NCBI GenBank assembly: GCA_963513935.1
Contig: OY740766.1
Span: 1,642,001-1,706,000 of the forward strand
Length of the DNA: 64,000 bases
Reading direction: 5' to 3'
Source: Aphrophora alni
Taxonomy: Eukaryota > Arthropoda > Insecta > Hemiptera > Aphrophoridae
Shown here piece by piece: positions 25,283 to 35,082 of the stretch (positions within the stretch are counted from its first letter, which is position 1; every line of letters starts with the position of its first letter). Position numbers and translations under genes: made by a program. The notes beneath the pieces were generated by a model. It was not told the DNA's origin. It worked only from the letters and a program-made list of their open reading frames with translations, and searched no databases.

Positions 25283-26593
25283 TTATAAATCAGTCAGTCT
25301 AAACCCTTGTATAAGAAGAAACTAACGCGTTAAATATAAAATAAAATTTAATTAAAAAATATAGAAATCGTTCAATTTAATGCCCTACTCTATTAAATTA
25401 AGTATTAACAATTTAAATCTGTTTATTGTTTTTGTAATATTCAACAGAAACGAGACTGGAATTTGAGAACAAGAGTTTGAAGGTTAAGGAATAAAAAAAA
25501 AGTTTCTACATCCAAACTTGACTGTTTTAAAGAAATTGTGTAGAAACAGTGTCTTTTGTGAATTTTACACCAGAAAATATGAAAAGATGTTAAACTTTTT
25601 TCTAAAAATATATAATGTCAACTTTTATTTTAATATAATCAAATAAACTTTTATTACATCTGACTTGCAAGAATAGTCCACTGACAGAGTAGTGTGTTGT
25701 ACATGTAGCCTATAAGTGTATTTATATATGTAAATAGATGTGTAACAGTGTGAATGTGTTTTGGTAATCAAAGATTTTGTAATCGGTGTATGTAATATTA
25801 ATTTTGTGTGCAGGTATGTTTGTGTCTAATGTTATGTATTCATGTACAACTACTCTTTAAAAATAAGTAATATTGTCACTATTAGTGAAAGTGCTAATAG
25901 TATTTAATATAATATTATGTAAAGAAAAATACACAGTTATATTATTTTGTTAGAATTTTTGGAAGTTTTTTCTTAATAGAATAATAATTTACTAACATAG
26001 ATGGTTATATAAAAAATAATTTGTCGTTAATATGAATTCGGTGAGCTGTATCGCCCGTTAGTGAATTATTAATTTTCTAAGCATAATGTAAATAATACTT
26101 TTCACCCTAGTTATGTTTTAATTAAAAACCTGAATTATTTAGATATTTTGTAAATAAGTTTTGGGTTTAAGTTAATATTCATTATATTATATGGAAGTTG
26201 TGTACATGTGTATTAGGTTAGGAATTAAAAACATTAAAACGAATAAATTTTATAAAAGTGTTCAGTCAATAATTTTCTTGTTGATTAAACAAGTCTATAT
26301 TCTCTGTGCAAATTATTTACAAGGGCAATTGAAAGTTTTCTATATATTTTTTTAAGAAAACAGCTCGTTAAGGTGGTCAAAACAAATTTTTAGTCTACCC
26401 TGTGTGTGCAGATTTTGACTTACAAAATAATATGTTTTAAAAAACATATGATGTTAGAAAAAACAAATTGTTTTATTCACGTTATCATAAGAAGCGCCCA
26501 TATTAACTTACTTGTATTAACAAAGCAGAGAAGTACAATTACTAAAGAACAAAATAAAATCCATAAAGAACTGTAATATGTAGTTTGTAGCAT
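7729..26593 (-). CDS. Ly6/uPAR (QVR/sleepless-type) GPI-anchored protein gene, three coding exons
   Basis: I joined three minus-strand exons (26593-26512, 10978-10814, 7946-7729) at GT..AG borders with matching phases (1 and 1), giving 154 residues. Residues 1 to about 28 form a signal peptide with a hydrophobic core ([14 protein letters not shown]). The mature part has ten cysteines (34, 37, 45, 59, 76, 93, 106, 120, 122, 127), opens with CYVCN and closes with [10 protein letters not shown], the three-finger Ly6 signature. An N-glycosylation sequon NCS is at 58-60. Residues about 137-154 are a hydrophobic tail fit for GPI attachment after the small residues near 129-135. Known members of this insect family sit on the outer membrane and modulate channels or receptors, or support septate junctions. 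Which member this is cannot be settled here. Introns are 15.5 kb and 2.9 kb. Confidence in family and structure is high; no transcript was available. Confidence 0.9.
8437..8591. repeat. 31-bp minisatellite, five copies, in Ly6 intron 2
   Basis: Five head-to-tail units of about 31 bp, of the form AAATCCCTGAC, a T-rich part, then TCTTGTCTTCTAAG. Units differ by a few substitutions and keep constant length, so this is a young local tandem array. Confidence 0.9.
9120..9612 (+). pseudogene. Internally deleted mariner-like transposase remnant
   Basis: Across shifting frames I read mariner-like pieces on the plus strand. VFDWDKVF resembles the conserved W-H-K-R-F segment of the N-terminal helix-turn-helix. 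[14 protein letters not shown] matches the linker usually read [22 protein letters not shown] resembles the C-terminal F..WKKRW..C end. The DDD catalytic core between linker and C-terminus is missing, so the copy lost its middle. It lies in Ly6 intron 2 and has many stops. Confidence 0.6.
10814..10978 (-). CDS. Ly6-type gene, coding exon 2 (first half of the Ly6 domain)
   Basis: The acceptor is TTTAG|GTTATGG and the donor is AGAG|GTAATT. The 165-bp exon has 54 full codons, residues 29-82, with [12 protein letters not shown], the NCS sequon and EPVVCRK. The N-terminal CxxC followed by a DP-rich loop and the VVCRK strand are typical of the insect QVR-like Ly6 family. Both ends are phase 1. Confidence 0.9.
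13310..13740. repeat. Dispersed repeat, copy 1 (partner at 20540-20880)
   Basis: Shares an ordered set of blocks with 20540-20880: TTTCTCAA, GTGAAGATTA, ATATTACGGTTCAG, GACAACCAC/GACAACTAC, GGTTTTGATTGATTTTCAT versus GGTTGGTTTTCAGGATG, and GAGTG. Both copies have the same orientation in Ly6 intron 1. Divergence is substantial, so this is an old repeat family of unknown type. Confidence 0.6.
13840..13874. promoter_or_regulatory. Paired CRE-like palindromes TGACGTCA
   Basis: Two exact TGACGTCA octamers at 13840-13847 and 13867-13874, 27 bp apart, each preceded by G. This is the consensus site for CREB/ATF bZIP factors. It lies in a decayed repeat inside intron 1, so it may be incidental. Confidence 0.35.
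14980..16840. repeat. 43-bp minisatellite, about 43 copies, purine-rich
   Basis: The unit is AAGCTTAGAGAACGGAATAA, TATATAAGAGGGAGAAGGGG, GAC. The spacing of ACAAG (16205 to 16248) gives exactly 43 bp. The left part (to about 15800) has varied units with insertions and deletions, while the right part is nearly uniform. There, AAGCTT and AAGCAT variants alternate in a regular order. The plus strand is strongly purine-rich. Because 43 is 1 mod 3 and the minus strand of the unit lacks stops, this strand stays open in every frame, which explains the long repetitive open frames rich in Ser, Leu, Tyr and Pro. They are not genes. Confidence 0.95.
16841..18100. other. Intronic DNA, no gene apart from a possible SINE
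   Basis: Between the minisatellite and the transposase fragment I see no coding signal. Only the tRNA-like patch near 17428-17535 stands out. Confidence 0.5.
17428..17535 (-). repeat. Possible tRNA-derived SINE remnant with A-tail
   Basis: On the minus strand, TTGAGCGCAACGACCTCTTG resembles a tRNA A-box region and the unit ends in a run of about 13 A. The B box is degenerate (CCATTCGATAG). It could equally be chance similarity. Confidence 0.3.
18100..18400 (-). pseudogene. C-terminal fragment of a DDE transposase
   Basis: The minus strand encodes about 78 residues with [13 protein letters not shown], close to the PPY.PDLNPIE.KWA block of DDE superfamily endonucleases, which holds the third catalytic acidic residue. 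It is followed by [12 protein letters not shown] and, after a frame break, WKSLVDQIE. The expected glutamate is present. The rest of the enzyme is absent or unreadable upstream, so this is a dead fragment in Ly6 intron 1. Confidence 0.6.
18700..20540. other. Intronic DNA, no gene recognised
   Basis: All frames are broken. Some stretches (for example 19770-20160) read like old non-autonomous repeats, but I could not place them in a family. Confidence 0.5.
20540..20880. repeat. Dispersed repeat, copy 2 (partner at 13310-13740)
   Basis: Same block order as copy 1 (see there), including ATATTACGGTTCAGTAATA and the GAGTGAGTGAAAAAT block. A 71-residue open frame across it is not conserved with copy 1 and is not taken as a gene. 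Confidence 0.6.
21660..22785. repeat. 43-bp minisatellite, about 26 copies, T-rich
   Basis: The unit is AGTTATGTAAATGACTTTGT, TCATTGTTTATTTTTATTAT, TTT. Starts at 21793, 21836 and 21879 give exactly 43 bp. Variant units lose A in TAAATGAC (TAAAGAC) or are shortened. It shares the period, but no sequence, with the purine-rich array at 14980-16840 in the same intron. Open frames across it are repeat artefacts. Confidence 0.95.
22786..25208. other. Intronic DNA, no confirmed gene
   Basis: 22900-23230 is somewhat less AT-rich than its surroundings. An open frame of 63 codons at 23805-23996 has no recognisable domain and no splice context tying it to the Ly6 gene. The stem-loop at 24335-24362 is listed separately. 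Confidence 0.5.
24335..24362 (-). other. GAAAC stem-loop (CTGAGGA variant)
   Basis: On the minus strand: CTGAGGA, T, AGCGAC, TTT, GTCGTT, GAAAC. The two six-base arms pair throughout with one G-T pair. The stem sequence differs from the copies at 6092-6117 and 55423-55449, but the architecture is the same. Confidence 0.55.
25209..25283. repeat. (AT)n microsatellite, about 75 bp
   Basis: Uninterrupted AT dinucleotides, ending in TATGTATATTT. Located in Ly6 intron 1, about 1.2 kb from exon 1. Confidence 0.95.
25284..26511. other. First 1.2 kb of Ly6 intron 1
   Basis: AT-rich, no coding signal and no recognised mobile element. Confidence 0.5.
26512..26593 (-). CDS. Ly6-type gene, coding exon 1 (signal peptide)
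   Basis: The exon runs from ATG at 26593 to the donor A|GTAAGT with GT at 26511-26510. It encodes 27 residues plus one base, starting [10 protein letters not shown] and continuing as a hydrophobic stretch to FVNT. It is too short to show as a long open frame. I chose it because it is the only ATG-led hydrophobic exon found upstream ending in the phase 1 needed by exon 2, it has a consensus donor, and it lies next to a GC-rich stretch that looks like a promoter. The split codon A|GT gives Ser28. Confidence 0.82.
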
Positions 26594-26760
26594 AGTTCTG
26601 AATCACTACACAAGAGCACGGACTTCAGCTGACTAGTGAGGTTAGACTGTATGACGGCACATTAAGGTGCGCGCGCACTGGGGTCGATGTTATCACTCAA
26701 TGCAAGGGAACCGATCATTTGACTTTTGGTCAAGTCGCCCGCCTCGTAAATTATGTTTTT
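26594..26760 (-). promoter_or_regulatory. Probable promoter/5'UTR of the Ly6-type gene
   Basis: The stretch just upstream of the Ly6 ATG is clearly richer in GC and CpG than its surroundings. It includes GCGCGCGCAC around 26669-26678 and GGCGGGCGACTTG near 26734-26746 (minus strand). An initiator-like TCAGCT lies near 26625-26630. No TATA box at a convincing distance was seen. The call rests on position and composition only. Confidence 0.45.
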
Positions 26761-28614
26761 TTTTTCTCAAACACTAGCTTTCATAGTATAAAATTATGTG
26801 ATGGAAAAAAAAATAGATACCGATTTAATCGGATATATCCCTTTTGAGGTACCCTGAATCTCAAAGTGATTTTTTGTAATTATGTCTGTCTGTCTATCCG
26901 TAGTTAAGTGGTGATCTACAGACTAGACGCGCAGACCGATTTTAATCAAATTAGCTAAATGTGCATATTTTTGCCACATCTTAAGAGGATTTTCTCTTAT
27001 TTTATAAATTATAAATTTGAAAGTAGCTGCCATTAAAAAAAAAACACAAAATTTAAAAGTTTTTACCGATAGCGCTACTATCCTATAACGTACCGGTACA
27101 TTAAAAGTAAAGATATTATCTTGGATAGTATTAAAAGAACTAAAACTAGTAATTTTTGTAAAGCAGCCATATTGAAACAGTTAAGTGAAAAATTACCGGT
27201 ATAAGATTTTTGTGAAACTGCAAAATACTATTATAAAACTTTAAACGTCAAAATTAATTGTTATTTAATTGTTTACTAAATATAATCAGTTATAGTCAAA
27301 TTCCTAGTAGTTTTTATTACATTACCTTTTATCAACCTTCCAATTTCATCTACTTTCAACAGTTTTAAGTAAAGAAAATGGACCTCTGAAAAAGTGTAAA
27401 AAAATCTTATTTTTCAATACTTAGAGCCTCTGTAGTTCGTATGTGTAGAATCTAAAACCAACATATAAAATAGGTATTTATAAAAGAAATTTTAAAATTA
27501 GCTGCCATATTGGAAAAATGTCTGATGGTATCAAACCATCAGTGTTTAAACCCTCAAATATGACAATATAAAAAGTTCATAGGAGTTAATATTTGACTTT
27601 TTTAATAATTCTCCAAATAAAACAACTTATATCAATTACCCTCTCTAGGGTGTAGGAGTTTGGCAATCATGAATAATCTAACTATTTTCATGTAGTCTTG
27701 GGGTAGATCTCTCTCTTTCATCTTTCTATCCAGCCATTTTTATGAATTGAGCCTTTATTTGGGTACTCAGATTAACCCCTAATAACTTGTGAAAATTCTA
27801 TTGCGTTCAGTTGTAAATAATCATCATATAGCTTCATCCCCAGAACAAAAAAGGTAAATGTTGTTACATAAAATTCTAACACAAACAGTATAATAACGTT
27901 ATATAAATTGTTAAAAATCACCATTATGATATTTTACAAGTCTAAATTTTTTTGAATCATCTTGCTACACTTAAATGTTAACAACTTGTATGGTAGACAC
28001 GAAAACACGGGGCAACACAGAGCGAAGTAAAATAGGATAATAAGGAATTTTAGAGATCTAACATTTAAAAAAAGGACAGTTAGGGATTAAATTTCAAAAT
28101 TTAATAATAAAAATACCAAAGTTATATAAAATAAATAAAACTTTTTTTTTTTTTTACTATAAAGACCCCTACCAAATTCCGGATAAGAGACATGAATTTC
28201 AGAATGGTTTGAAAACACATAATACTATTTTTAGTAAGCCAATGAAAATTCTAATATTTTGTCTATTATTGAAATATAATCTTACTTTTATAATATTAAG
28301 GTAAATTTACAAGTAAGAATTATTTTTACTTTCGGAATCATTTCAGTCATTCTCCTGGATGGGGAATGGCAATTTATTTTTTCTTTATTTAAAATTACAG
28401 TAAATTTACTACATTAAGAATAACCTGCATAATACAAAAGTATAAAAACAAAGAGAAATAACTAATTAACTAAACATTTGTCAAAAAAGATAAAATTATT
28501 AAAGTGTTCAAGTCAAATAATTTCAGTTGATGGATTATTTGTTTGGTTTTGATGTTTTTGTGAAATAGTCAGATATGTTTTTTACTTTTTCTCAATTACT
28601 TTGGCAAAGAGTCT
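26761..28614. other. Intergenic DNA upstream of the Ly6-type gene
   Basis: No gene. 26880-27200 contains TGTCTGTCTGTCTATCCGTA and a tract of the kind often seen in arthropod non-autonomous repeats, followed by AT-rich sequence. Confidence 0.5.
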
Positions 28615-29384
28615 TTGAAGCATCAGTTTTATTTATCCTCATTGCTTTTACTCCTCATAACATTCCTTGAGCTAGACTCAATTCATCATAATTTTTCTAC
28701 TTCAATGCTGACTCTAATCTTTTTGTTGCTTCATCAAACAATTTATCAGCTGCATTTTTTGTTTTGTTTCTGCTTTGTTCTTCTCTATCAGATCCTTTGA
28801 AGCTGCTTCAAATCTCTTCCTTTTTGAGCTCTAAGTTTCTTTCTTTCGTCTTGATCTGTCTTATCTTTACGTTCTTTTTGTACTTTCTCTTTATTGATTC
28901 TTTCCTTTTATAAATAATTTTTGTAGTTCCTGTGAACATTTCTTACCAGAACTATTAGTTCTCTCGTAATAGGTAATAATGAAACTTGATTATAATATTT
29001 CTTCATTCCAGACAATATATTAAGTCTTGCATTTATTCTCTGTTCATTCATGGCTACTTTATCACTAGTTAATAATAAGCTTGATGTAGAGAAGCACTTT
29101 TCTACTGATGCACTGCTATGAAGCAAAGCTAAGGCTGATTTGATGACGTTAGTAATAGTGGGATATTTCTTACACCCCAGGAGTACTTTCCACAGAAAAA
29201 CAATGTTGCCAGTATTTCTCAAAACTAACTTTTTCTTCTTGTGGACATTCATCAAATTTCAAAATTTTCCACTCATCTAATAGTTGGTAAATATCAATAT
29301 CAAATGGTAAAACCTTCCCTAACGCAACAATTTGGCAATTACTTGAATCTAATTTGAAACCATCTACTTTAAGGCATCTTATAT

Positions 29385-29822
29385 TGTAACGTAACTTAAC
29401 GCCTCTGGCAGCGCTGAACAAAAGGGGTATAAATCTGGTGTAATATTTTATTATTAATTTCCGGAGGACCTTTATTATAATATTAATTAGATAACAGACA
29501 CTGAAATAATTAGGTGAATGTTGATCTTACCTTGTGGCGTGATGTTATGATGATTCCTGTCCAGGACTGACCTGCAGAGCTAGAAGTAAAAAATCACAAA
29601 CACACAAATACTCCAGTGTCTTTTTAAAATAGCGTGGTGAATTGAGGTTAAGCGTAAAAAATTATAAGCGGCTTTTTTTGGTAACACGCACACTCGACAA
29701 TTGCATAACAGCATCTGATAAAACCTGCTCCTATTATCGGATGAATCAAAAAATGTGCACGCCGCCCCGTCAAGTGTGTAGCCTAATTGGGTTTATTGCA
29801 GGAGCCATATGAATACCAAACA
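29385..29822. mobile_element. Solo LTR nested in the hAT pseudogene
   Basis: A 438-bp segment starts TGTAACG and ends CCAAACA, within an otherwise continuous hAT reading. The flanking 5-mers are TATAT (29380-29384) and TGTAT (29823-29827), a target duplication with one mismatch. Removing the segment and one copy joins ...NVLKD to IRCLKVDGF in frame. It contains GGGGTATAAAT (plus), a possible LTR promoter. No primer-binding site or internal region remains, so this is a solo LTR of Gypsy or BEL type. Confidence 0.65.
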
Positions 29823-30071
29823 TGTATCTTTTAAGACGTTGTCATCATTATCAAAATTTAACTGGTTTTCCAAATATGTAATGCTTGTAACAAAATGATT
29901 TCGAGCTCCAAAGAGGAATGTTAAAACATCTTTTTCCTTCATAGATATAAGTTCTTTTGAAATGTGATCACCAAAGTTCAACTCTTTTAACACAATCAAA
30001 CTTTCCTGATTACTCACTAAAGCTTCATCTGCATCAAGTTTATACACTTTGTTTTTAAGTTTTAGTAAAAG

Positions 30072-30290
30072 TTCTTTTTTAATTTTAATGTAACAGCAGA
30101 TATTTCTTGTTGAAATTCCATATTCAAGGATTAAATAAAGCAATAAAGCTAGTTTCAAATTATTTTAATAATGTAAATGAGCTACAATTGTTTCGCCTTG
30201 CGGCATTATGAAACTTTAAGCTTTATTGCTTTATTTTATCCTTGAATATGGAGTTTCAACAAGAAATATCTGCTGTTACATTAAAAAAAA
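30072..30290. repeat. Inverted repeat around a GAAAC stem-loop, inserted in the hAT pseudogene
   Basis: Arms of about 65-70 bp (about 30075-30150 and 30222-30287) are inverted copies ending in AATATCTGCTGTTACATT. The spacer holds the minus-strand hairpin GCC, GCAA, GGC followed by GAAAC (30212-30190). A rearranged copy of the arm sequence recurs at 52551-52616, so the arm is part of a dispersed element rather than hAT sequence alone. Confidence 0.75.
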
Positions 30291-31228
30291 CTTCCAACCC
30301 TTTTAAGAAAGCATTATTTACTTTATGTAGACTGCAAATACCAACATCTATCAAATCATGATCCCATACTTCAACAAGACCTCCATTCATAAGTTTTAAC
30401 AACTTTTTATTTACATTTGGTCCATCACAACTTATCATTAATAATTTATTTAGAGATAGATTTGCTTTTTCCAGAGCCAACATGATCTTTTGATGTAAAT
30501 CTGTAGCTTTAGCTCTTCCCACAAAAAATCTCTGCAAATATCTTTCAACAACTTTACATTCAGATTGCGACCAGTACGGTGAAAGCTACTTGAAGTGCTT
30601 TCTGACTTCCTACATTGGTAGTTTCATCATAGTAGATAGAATAATATGAGCATTGAGCTTCATTTACTGTTTTTTCCTAAAAATAAGCCTCAAGTGCCTC
30701 GGTAACAAGGCACATCATTTTTGTTGGTGACAGTGAAAATTCTTCTGAAACTAAGAGGCCAAACGTTGTTTTAAAACTTCGGTGATGTCACTATTACAGT
30801 TCAAAGATATATGTGACAGTACTGATTTAACAGTCTACAATAATTCAACTCTGACTGCAATCTCTTTAGCTTCAGTACATGCTTTAAGAGAGTCTGGATA
30901 TTAGATTGTAGAACACTATCATTTATACAAGTGGTAGAAATAGAACAAGGTTGCAGCTCTTGAAGAAAGTTAGGGTCATTTTTCTGAAGTTTTAGTTGAA
31001 GAGGTGCAAGTTTCACTCTACAATTTGCTAAATGTTTTTTTTTTTATTTCTGCACGTTGAGTTATAGGAACAAGTCATCAGTTACATTGATTAGACTGTC
31101 ACATACTAGTATATAAAAAATGTCGCTGTAACACATGACATTGGTTCCTTTTTAGCCCAGGAACCAATTAAACAACCATTTGAGTCCCTGGTCTTTAACC
31201 ATGCATCCTTCACTTTGAACTTTCCCAT

Positions 31229-34200
31229 TGTTAGATAATAATGAAGTTTTAAATATCTGGATTTAAGCTCATTCACGGAATATCACCTGCGAACAAAGAA
31301 TTATAGTTAGATAAAAAAACCTATTAAAATTAAGCTAGTGCTGCAACTATTATCACATTTAAGATAACAGGAGCACAAATTTTATTTTAATTATAATTAT
31401 CCCCTCAGATACCTTCATTGGGGGGGGGGGGTATTTTCTTTCATTTAATTAACTTTGTATTATGAAAATTAATATAAAAATGTAATATTGCATTAATGTC
31501 AAAATTTTACTATAAAGTGTGGCTTTATTATATAATATTTATTCTACATTAAAATTCTATTATATAAATACTTTGTTGTTATATAATACGTTGTTATAAA
31601 TTAAATTTAATTCAGTATTCTAATATATTGAAGTGCCAAAGGGTTGCATTATTGTTTTTAATAAAAATCATAAATATAAAATAAGGTTGTAGATTTGAAA
31701 CACTGGCAATAATTTAATTTATTAAATCTTTGTCAATACCAAATAAATAGAGATAAAGTAAACAATATAATGTTTCCAATACCTGTTTCAATTTAATGTA
31801 ATACACGTCATTTGTTTAATTATAAACATATATTATATAATCAAGGTTCAAGGTTACATCGACTGATTTTGTGAAATCAATTTATCATTTAACAAATATA
31901 AATAGTATGTTATACAATGAAAGTTATCTTACTCTAAAACTACATTCTTAATAACGCAGTAAGAAAATCGAGATGAACTTTTTTCCCCACAAAAATATTT
32001 GTAGCTAATATCCATATTAGAGTTTAGTTTTGGGACTTTACTAACACTTTAAAAACAATTGATTATTTGATTTTGTTTTCAGAGTTTAAAAATCAGGTTA
32101 AATATTTAAACATTATTTCTTTTCCGTTGTCAGTCACAGTCCACTGTCATTAGATTTTGTGTTCCTGTAGCAGCTGAGAATGCTGACTTAGTCATTTAAA
32201 CAGTCTTATATTTGTGTTGCACAAATTAAAATGATTTTTGTGTGGAAAATTGTTTTCATACATTTGGTTATTGAAGGAGATAAATTAAAATTTTGGGTTC
32301 TAATGCATGCAGAGGATCCAACATAATATTTGTAAGTGTCATTGTGGTTGCATACTGGTATACTCGCAACTCTGAGATTCATGACTATCTGCAAATGCCA
32401 ACTATTTGGGAAGAAATTATTAATTACAAAAGGACAGTGAAGAGAGTAGCTGTGCTGCCAGGAGATTGAAGGATTGGATGTGCTAGTTGAATTAAGAAGG
32501 ATAGGGTAGTGGCCCTCTAGCTCCTTAATTTCATCCTTACTTGAACAGATCTAATTATAGTTTGTGAGTGATTGTAGATTTAAAAATTCTGGGTCCTATG
32601 TACAATGAAATTTTTAAAACAATTTAATTTGTGGAAATTTACTGAAACTTTTTACAAGGCCAGGGTTTAATCTTTGATGAAACTGCACAATTTTATAGAA
32701 AAATACTTGATAATCTGACGTCCATTAAAACGTCAAGATATATGAACTATTTTATTTCATATATTTTGTATAACCACTAATTTGCGGTCCTCGCTTTAAA
32801 TATAAGCAGATTGCAAAGGTAAACAAAACAACTACATGTATTATTGATAAACTGAGTTTAAAGATTGGTATTTTGAAAATTTCCATTTATTTAGCACAAT
32901 ATATTTCTGGTTGAGTGCACCAGGCCAAATCCTACAAGTATAATTTTAACAAATAACAATCATAAACAGTGAATAGTAAAACTTAGCTCACATGCTACAT
33001 TTGATTGAAATTTCAAATAATACATAACTTTTTGTTTACATTGAGGTAATGTTAACGATTATGTTATTTTAGCGATAACTCCTCTTTTTTTATCAGAGAC
33101 AAAAGTTTGAGTATCATTGGATGTTCTAATACTTGTGTATTAGAATCTGTGAAGTTGAACACTGGTGACAAAATGTTTTTATAACTAATCATTGAAAATG
33201 TAAGTATGACTGAACTCCAGTAGGAGAAGTTTTTCCAACACTTAAATTTTGTTAACCATAATGAAGGAAAATGCTGGTCTTTAAAAAACTAGTATCAGAA
33301 CAGTATGCATCACACATGGTTGTTTATCTGTTCTGATAAGTTCTATATTAGAAAATGAATGAAAAATGTTATGATTGTGACAATGCTGTATTTTCCATTA
33401 AATTGGGAAGTAATTAGTGTCAAAAAATGCTGAACACAAGATAAATTATCATTCTAGAATGGCCCAATAGAGTGATTGGGTGTAATGCACTTCAAAACTG
33501 AATCAAATTGTATTGTAATTTAAAATTGTATTTAATTGGTTATAGTTTCAATAATCAAAGATAATTTCATGTTTTTACCGAATGTTTATCTTATTTAATA
33601 TCTGCATAATTTATAGTTTAAGGTTGTAAGGCTTAAATAAGAAGCAATAATTGTAAATGGAACTGTGAATTTTAAAAATAAGATTTAAAACAAGGAAAAT
33701 GAAGAAAATTGTGTTTCTAAAATATTTATTGCAACAATACAAAATATTAAACTTTTAGTGCACATGCTTCTGTAATATTATATTAGAGGCACATTTGTTG
33801 AATATAAACATAAAAATATTATATATACAAATGAGTTAATACTGGAAGCAATATTGTTAGTTAACTCATCTTATTTAATTTAAGATAAATTATGAATAAA
33901 TGGTTTTAATTTTCATAAATAAATACATACAATAGCATATTGAACACATACCTATTACAACTTGAGTATAGTTTAAAAGTGAACAATTCTGTCACCATGT
34001 ACATGTTAGAAGCAAACTCCAAACCTGGGCGAAATAAATACTCAATCCTAAAATTGTCCATTTTTAAATTAAATAACAAAAAAAAATTTACTTGCCATTT
34101 TTTAATAAAAAGCATAATATAAATATTAAAATTGAAATCAAAGACTATTGTTGATTTTGATTCTAAATCATATAGAAAGGAAGGCATAATGAAATATAAT

Positions 34201-35080
34201 CTAATGTTTGAAGATGTTTAATTTAAATATGAACGGTATAAAAGTAACATTTCATACTAGCATTAATAGAATTGTGCAAAATAGAATTTCCAAACTAGGA
34301 TTTTGATGGAATGCTTTATATCACTTAAGTTAATACAGACCCAATTATAATAAATTTCATTGACAAGATCGACAAGACTTTCAGATCAAGAATAAACATA
34401 GTCCATCAAATATTTATTAAAATGTGTAAAATAATTATAACAATGCAATAATACACAAATTTATTCCCAATGAACTAAGTTTTTCTAACTCCACTCACGA
34501 TACCCATAATATTTCTAAAGGTTTAGAATCATAAACATACAGATTTATGTAATCATATTTTTGTATTTCATATTTTACAAAGTTAAGAACAAAACTGACA
34601 GCTCCAACATTTGGTGAGAAAAAATGATTTATGCAGTGGGTCGTTGGTGATGTTAAGGTGGGTTTTATACCAAAAAAATAATATAATATAGTATATTGTA
34701 ATAATGTAATGTTGTATAGTAATTTAATAATGTATATTATAATTATAATGTAACCCCTCAGGATAAAAATTATAATCATGACAATAACGTAAACACCCTC
34801 CCCTCTCCACCTGAGTAAAAATAGATTTTTTTAAAAGTATTAGGTAACAATCAATATTATAACTAGGCAAGCAAAGGTGGACTCCCTTCACTGCTTAAGA
34901 GAACGAGTTGTTATTAATTTCACATCTAGTTATATTTAGATTTTTTGTGTTAGTACAGAGAGGTTCGAGTCATTTCATTTGTTTTGCTGTAAAAGAGAGC
35001 AGTGAAATGACAAAATGCTTTCCACATCCAATGCTACGAGCAATATAAGTTAAAGTAATGAATAACTCATAGATTTTAGT
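31229..35080. other. Intergenic DNA, no gene recognised
   Basis: AT-rich, broken frames throughout. A G11 tract is near 31420. No splice-bounded conserved peptide was found. Confidence 0.5.
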
Positions 35081-35082
35081 AG

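Larger units (their letters stand above)
28615..31228 (-). pseudogene. hAT-like transposase pseudogene (BED finger to C-terminal dimerisation domain)
   Basis: Minus-strand pieces occur in the order of a hAT-like transposase. From ATG at 31228: MGKFKVKDAWLK and SNGCLIGSWAKKEP, as in the N-terminal BED-type region. Then (30537-30256) ISCDGPNVNKKLLKLM and CSLHKVNNAFLKG from the RNase H-like core; (30060-29830) KELNFGDHISKELI; (29380-29260) DIDIYQLLDEWKIL; (29170-28990) IKSALALLHSSASVEKCFS and MNEQRINARLN, the C-terminal dimerisation motif. A Lys/Glu-rich tail follows to about 28620. Stops, frameshifts, a solo LTR (29385-29822) and a palindromic insertion (about 30070-30290) show it is dead. Such genes are often mistaken for host zinc-finger genes. 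Confidence 0.8.

Noticed and set aside
28908..31228. Host zinc-finger gene instead of a transposon
   Set aside because: Frames are broken many times and interrupted by insertions. Motif order is that of a hAT-like transposase.
33906..34779. Minus-strand open frames rich in Ile, Leu and Phe
   Set aside because: Typical of AT-rich non-coding DNA. Hydrophobicity follows base composition.
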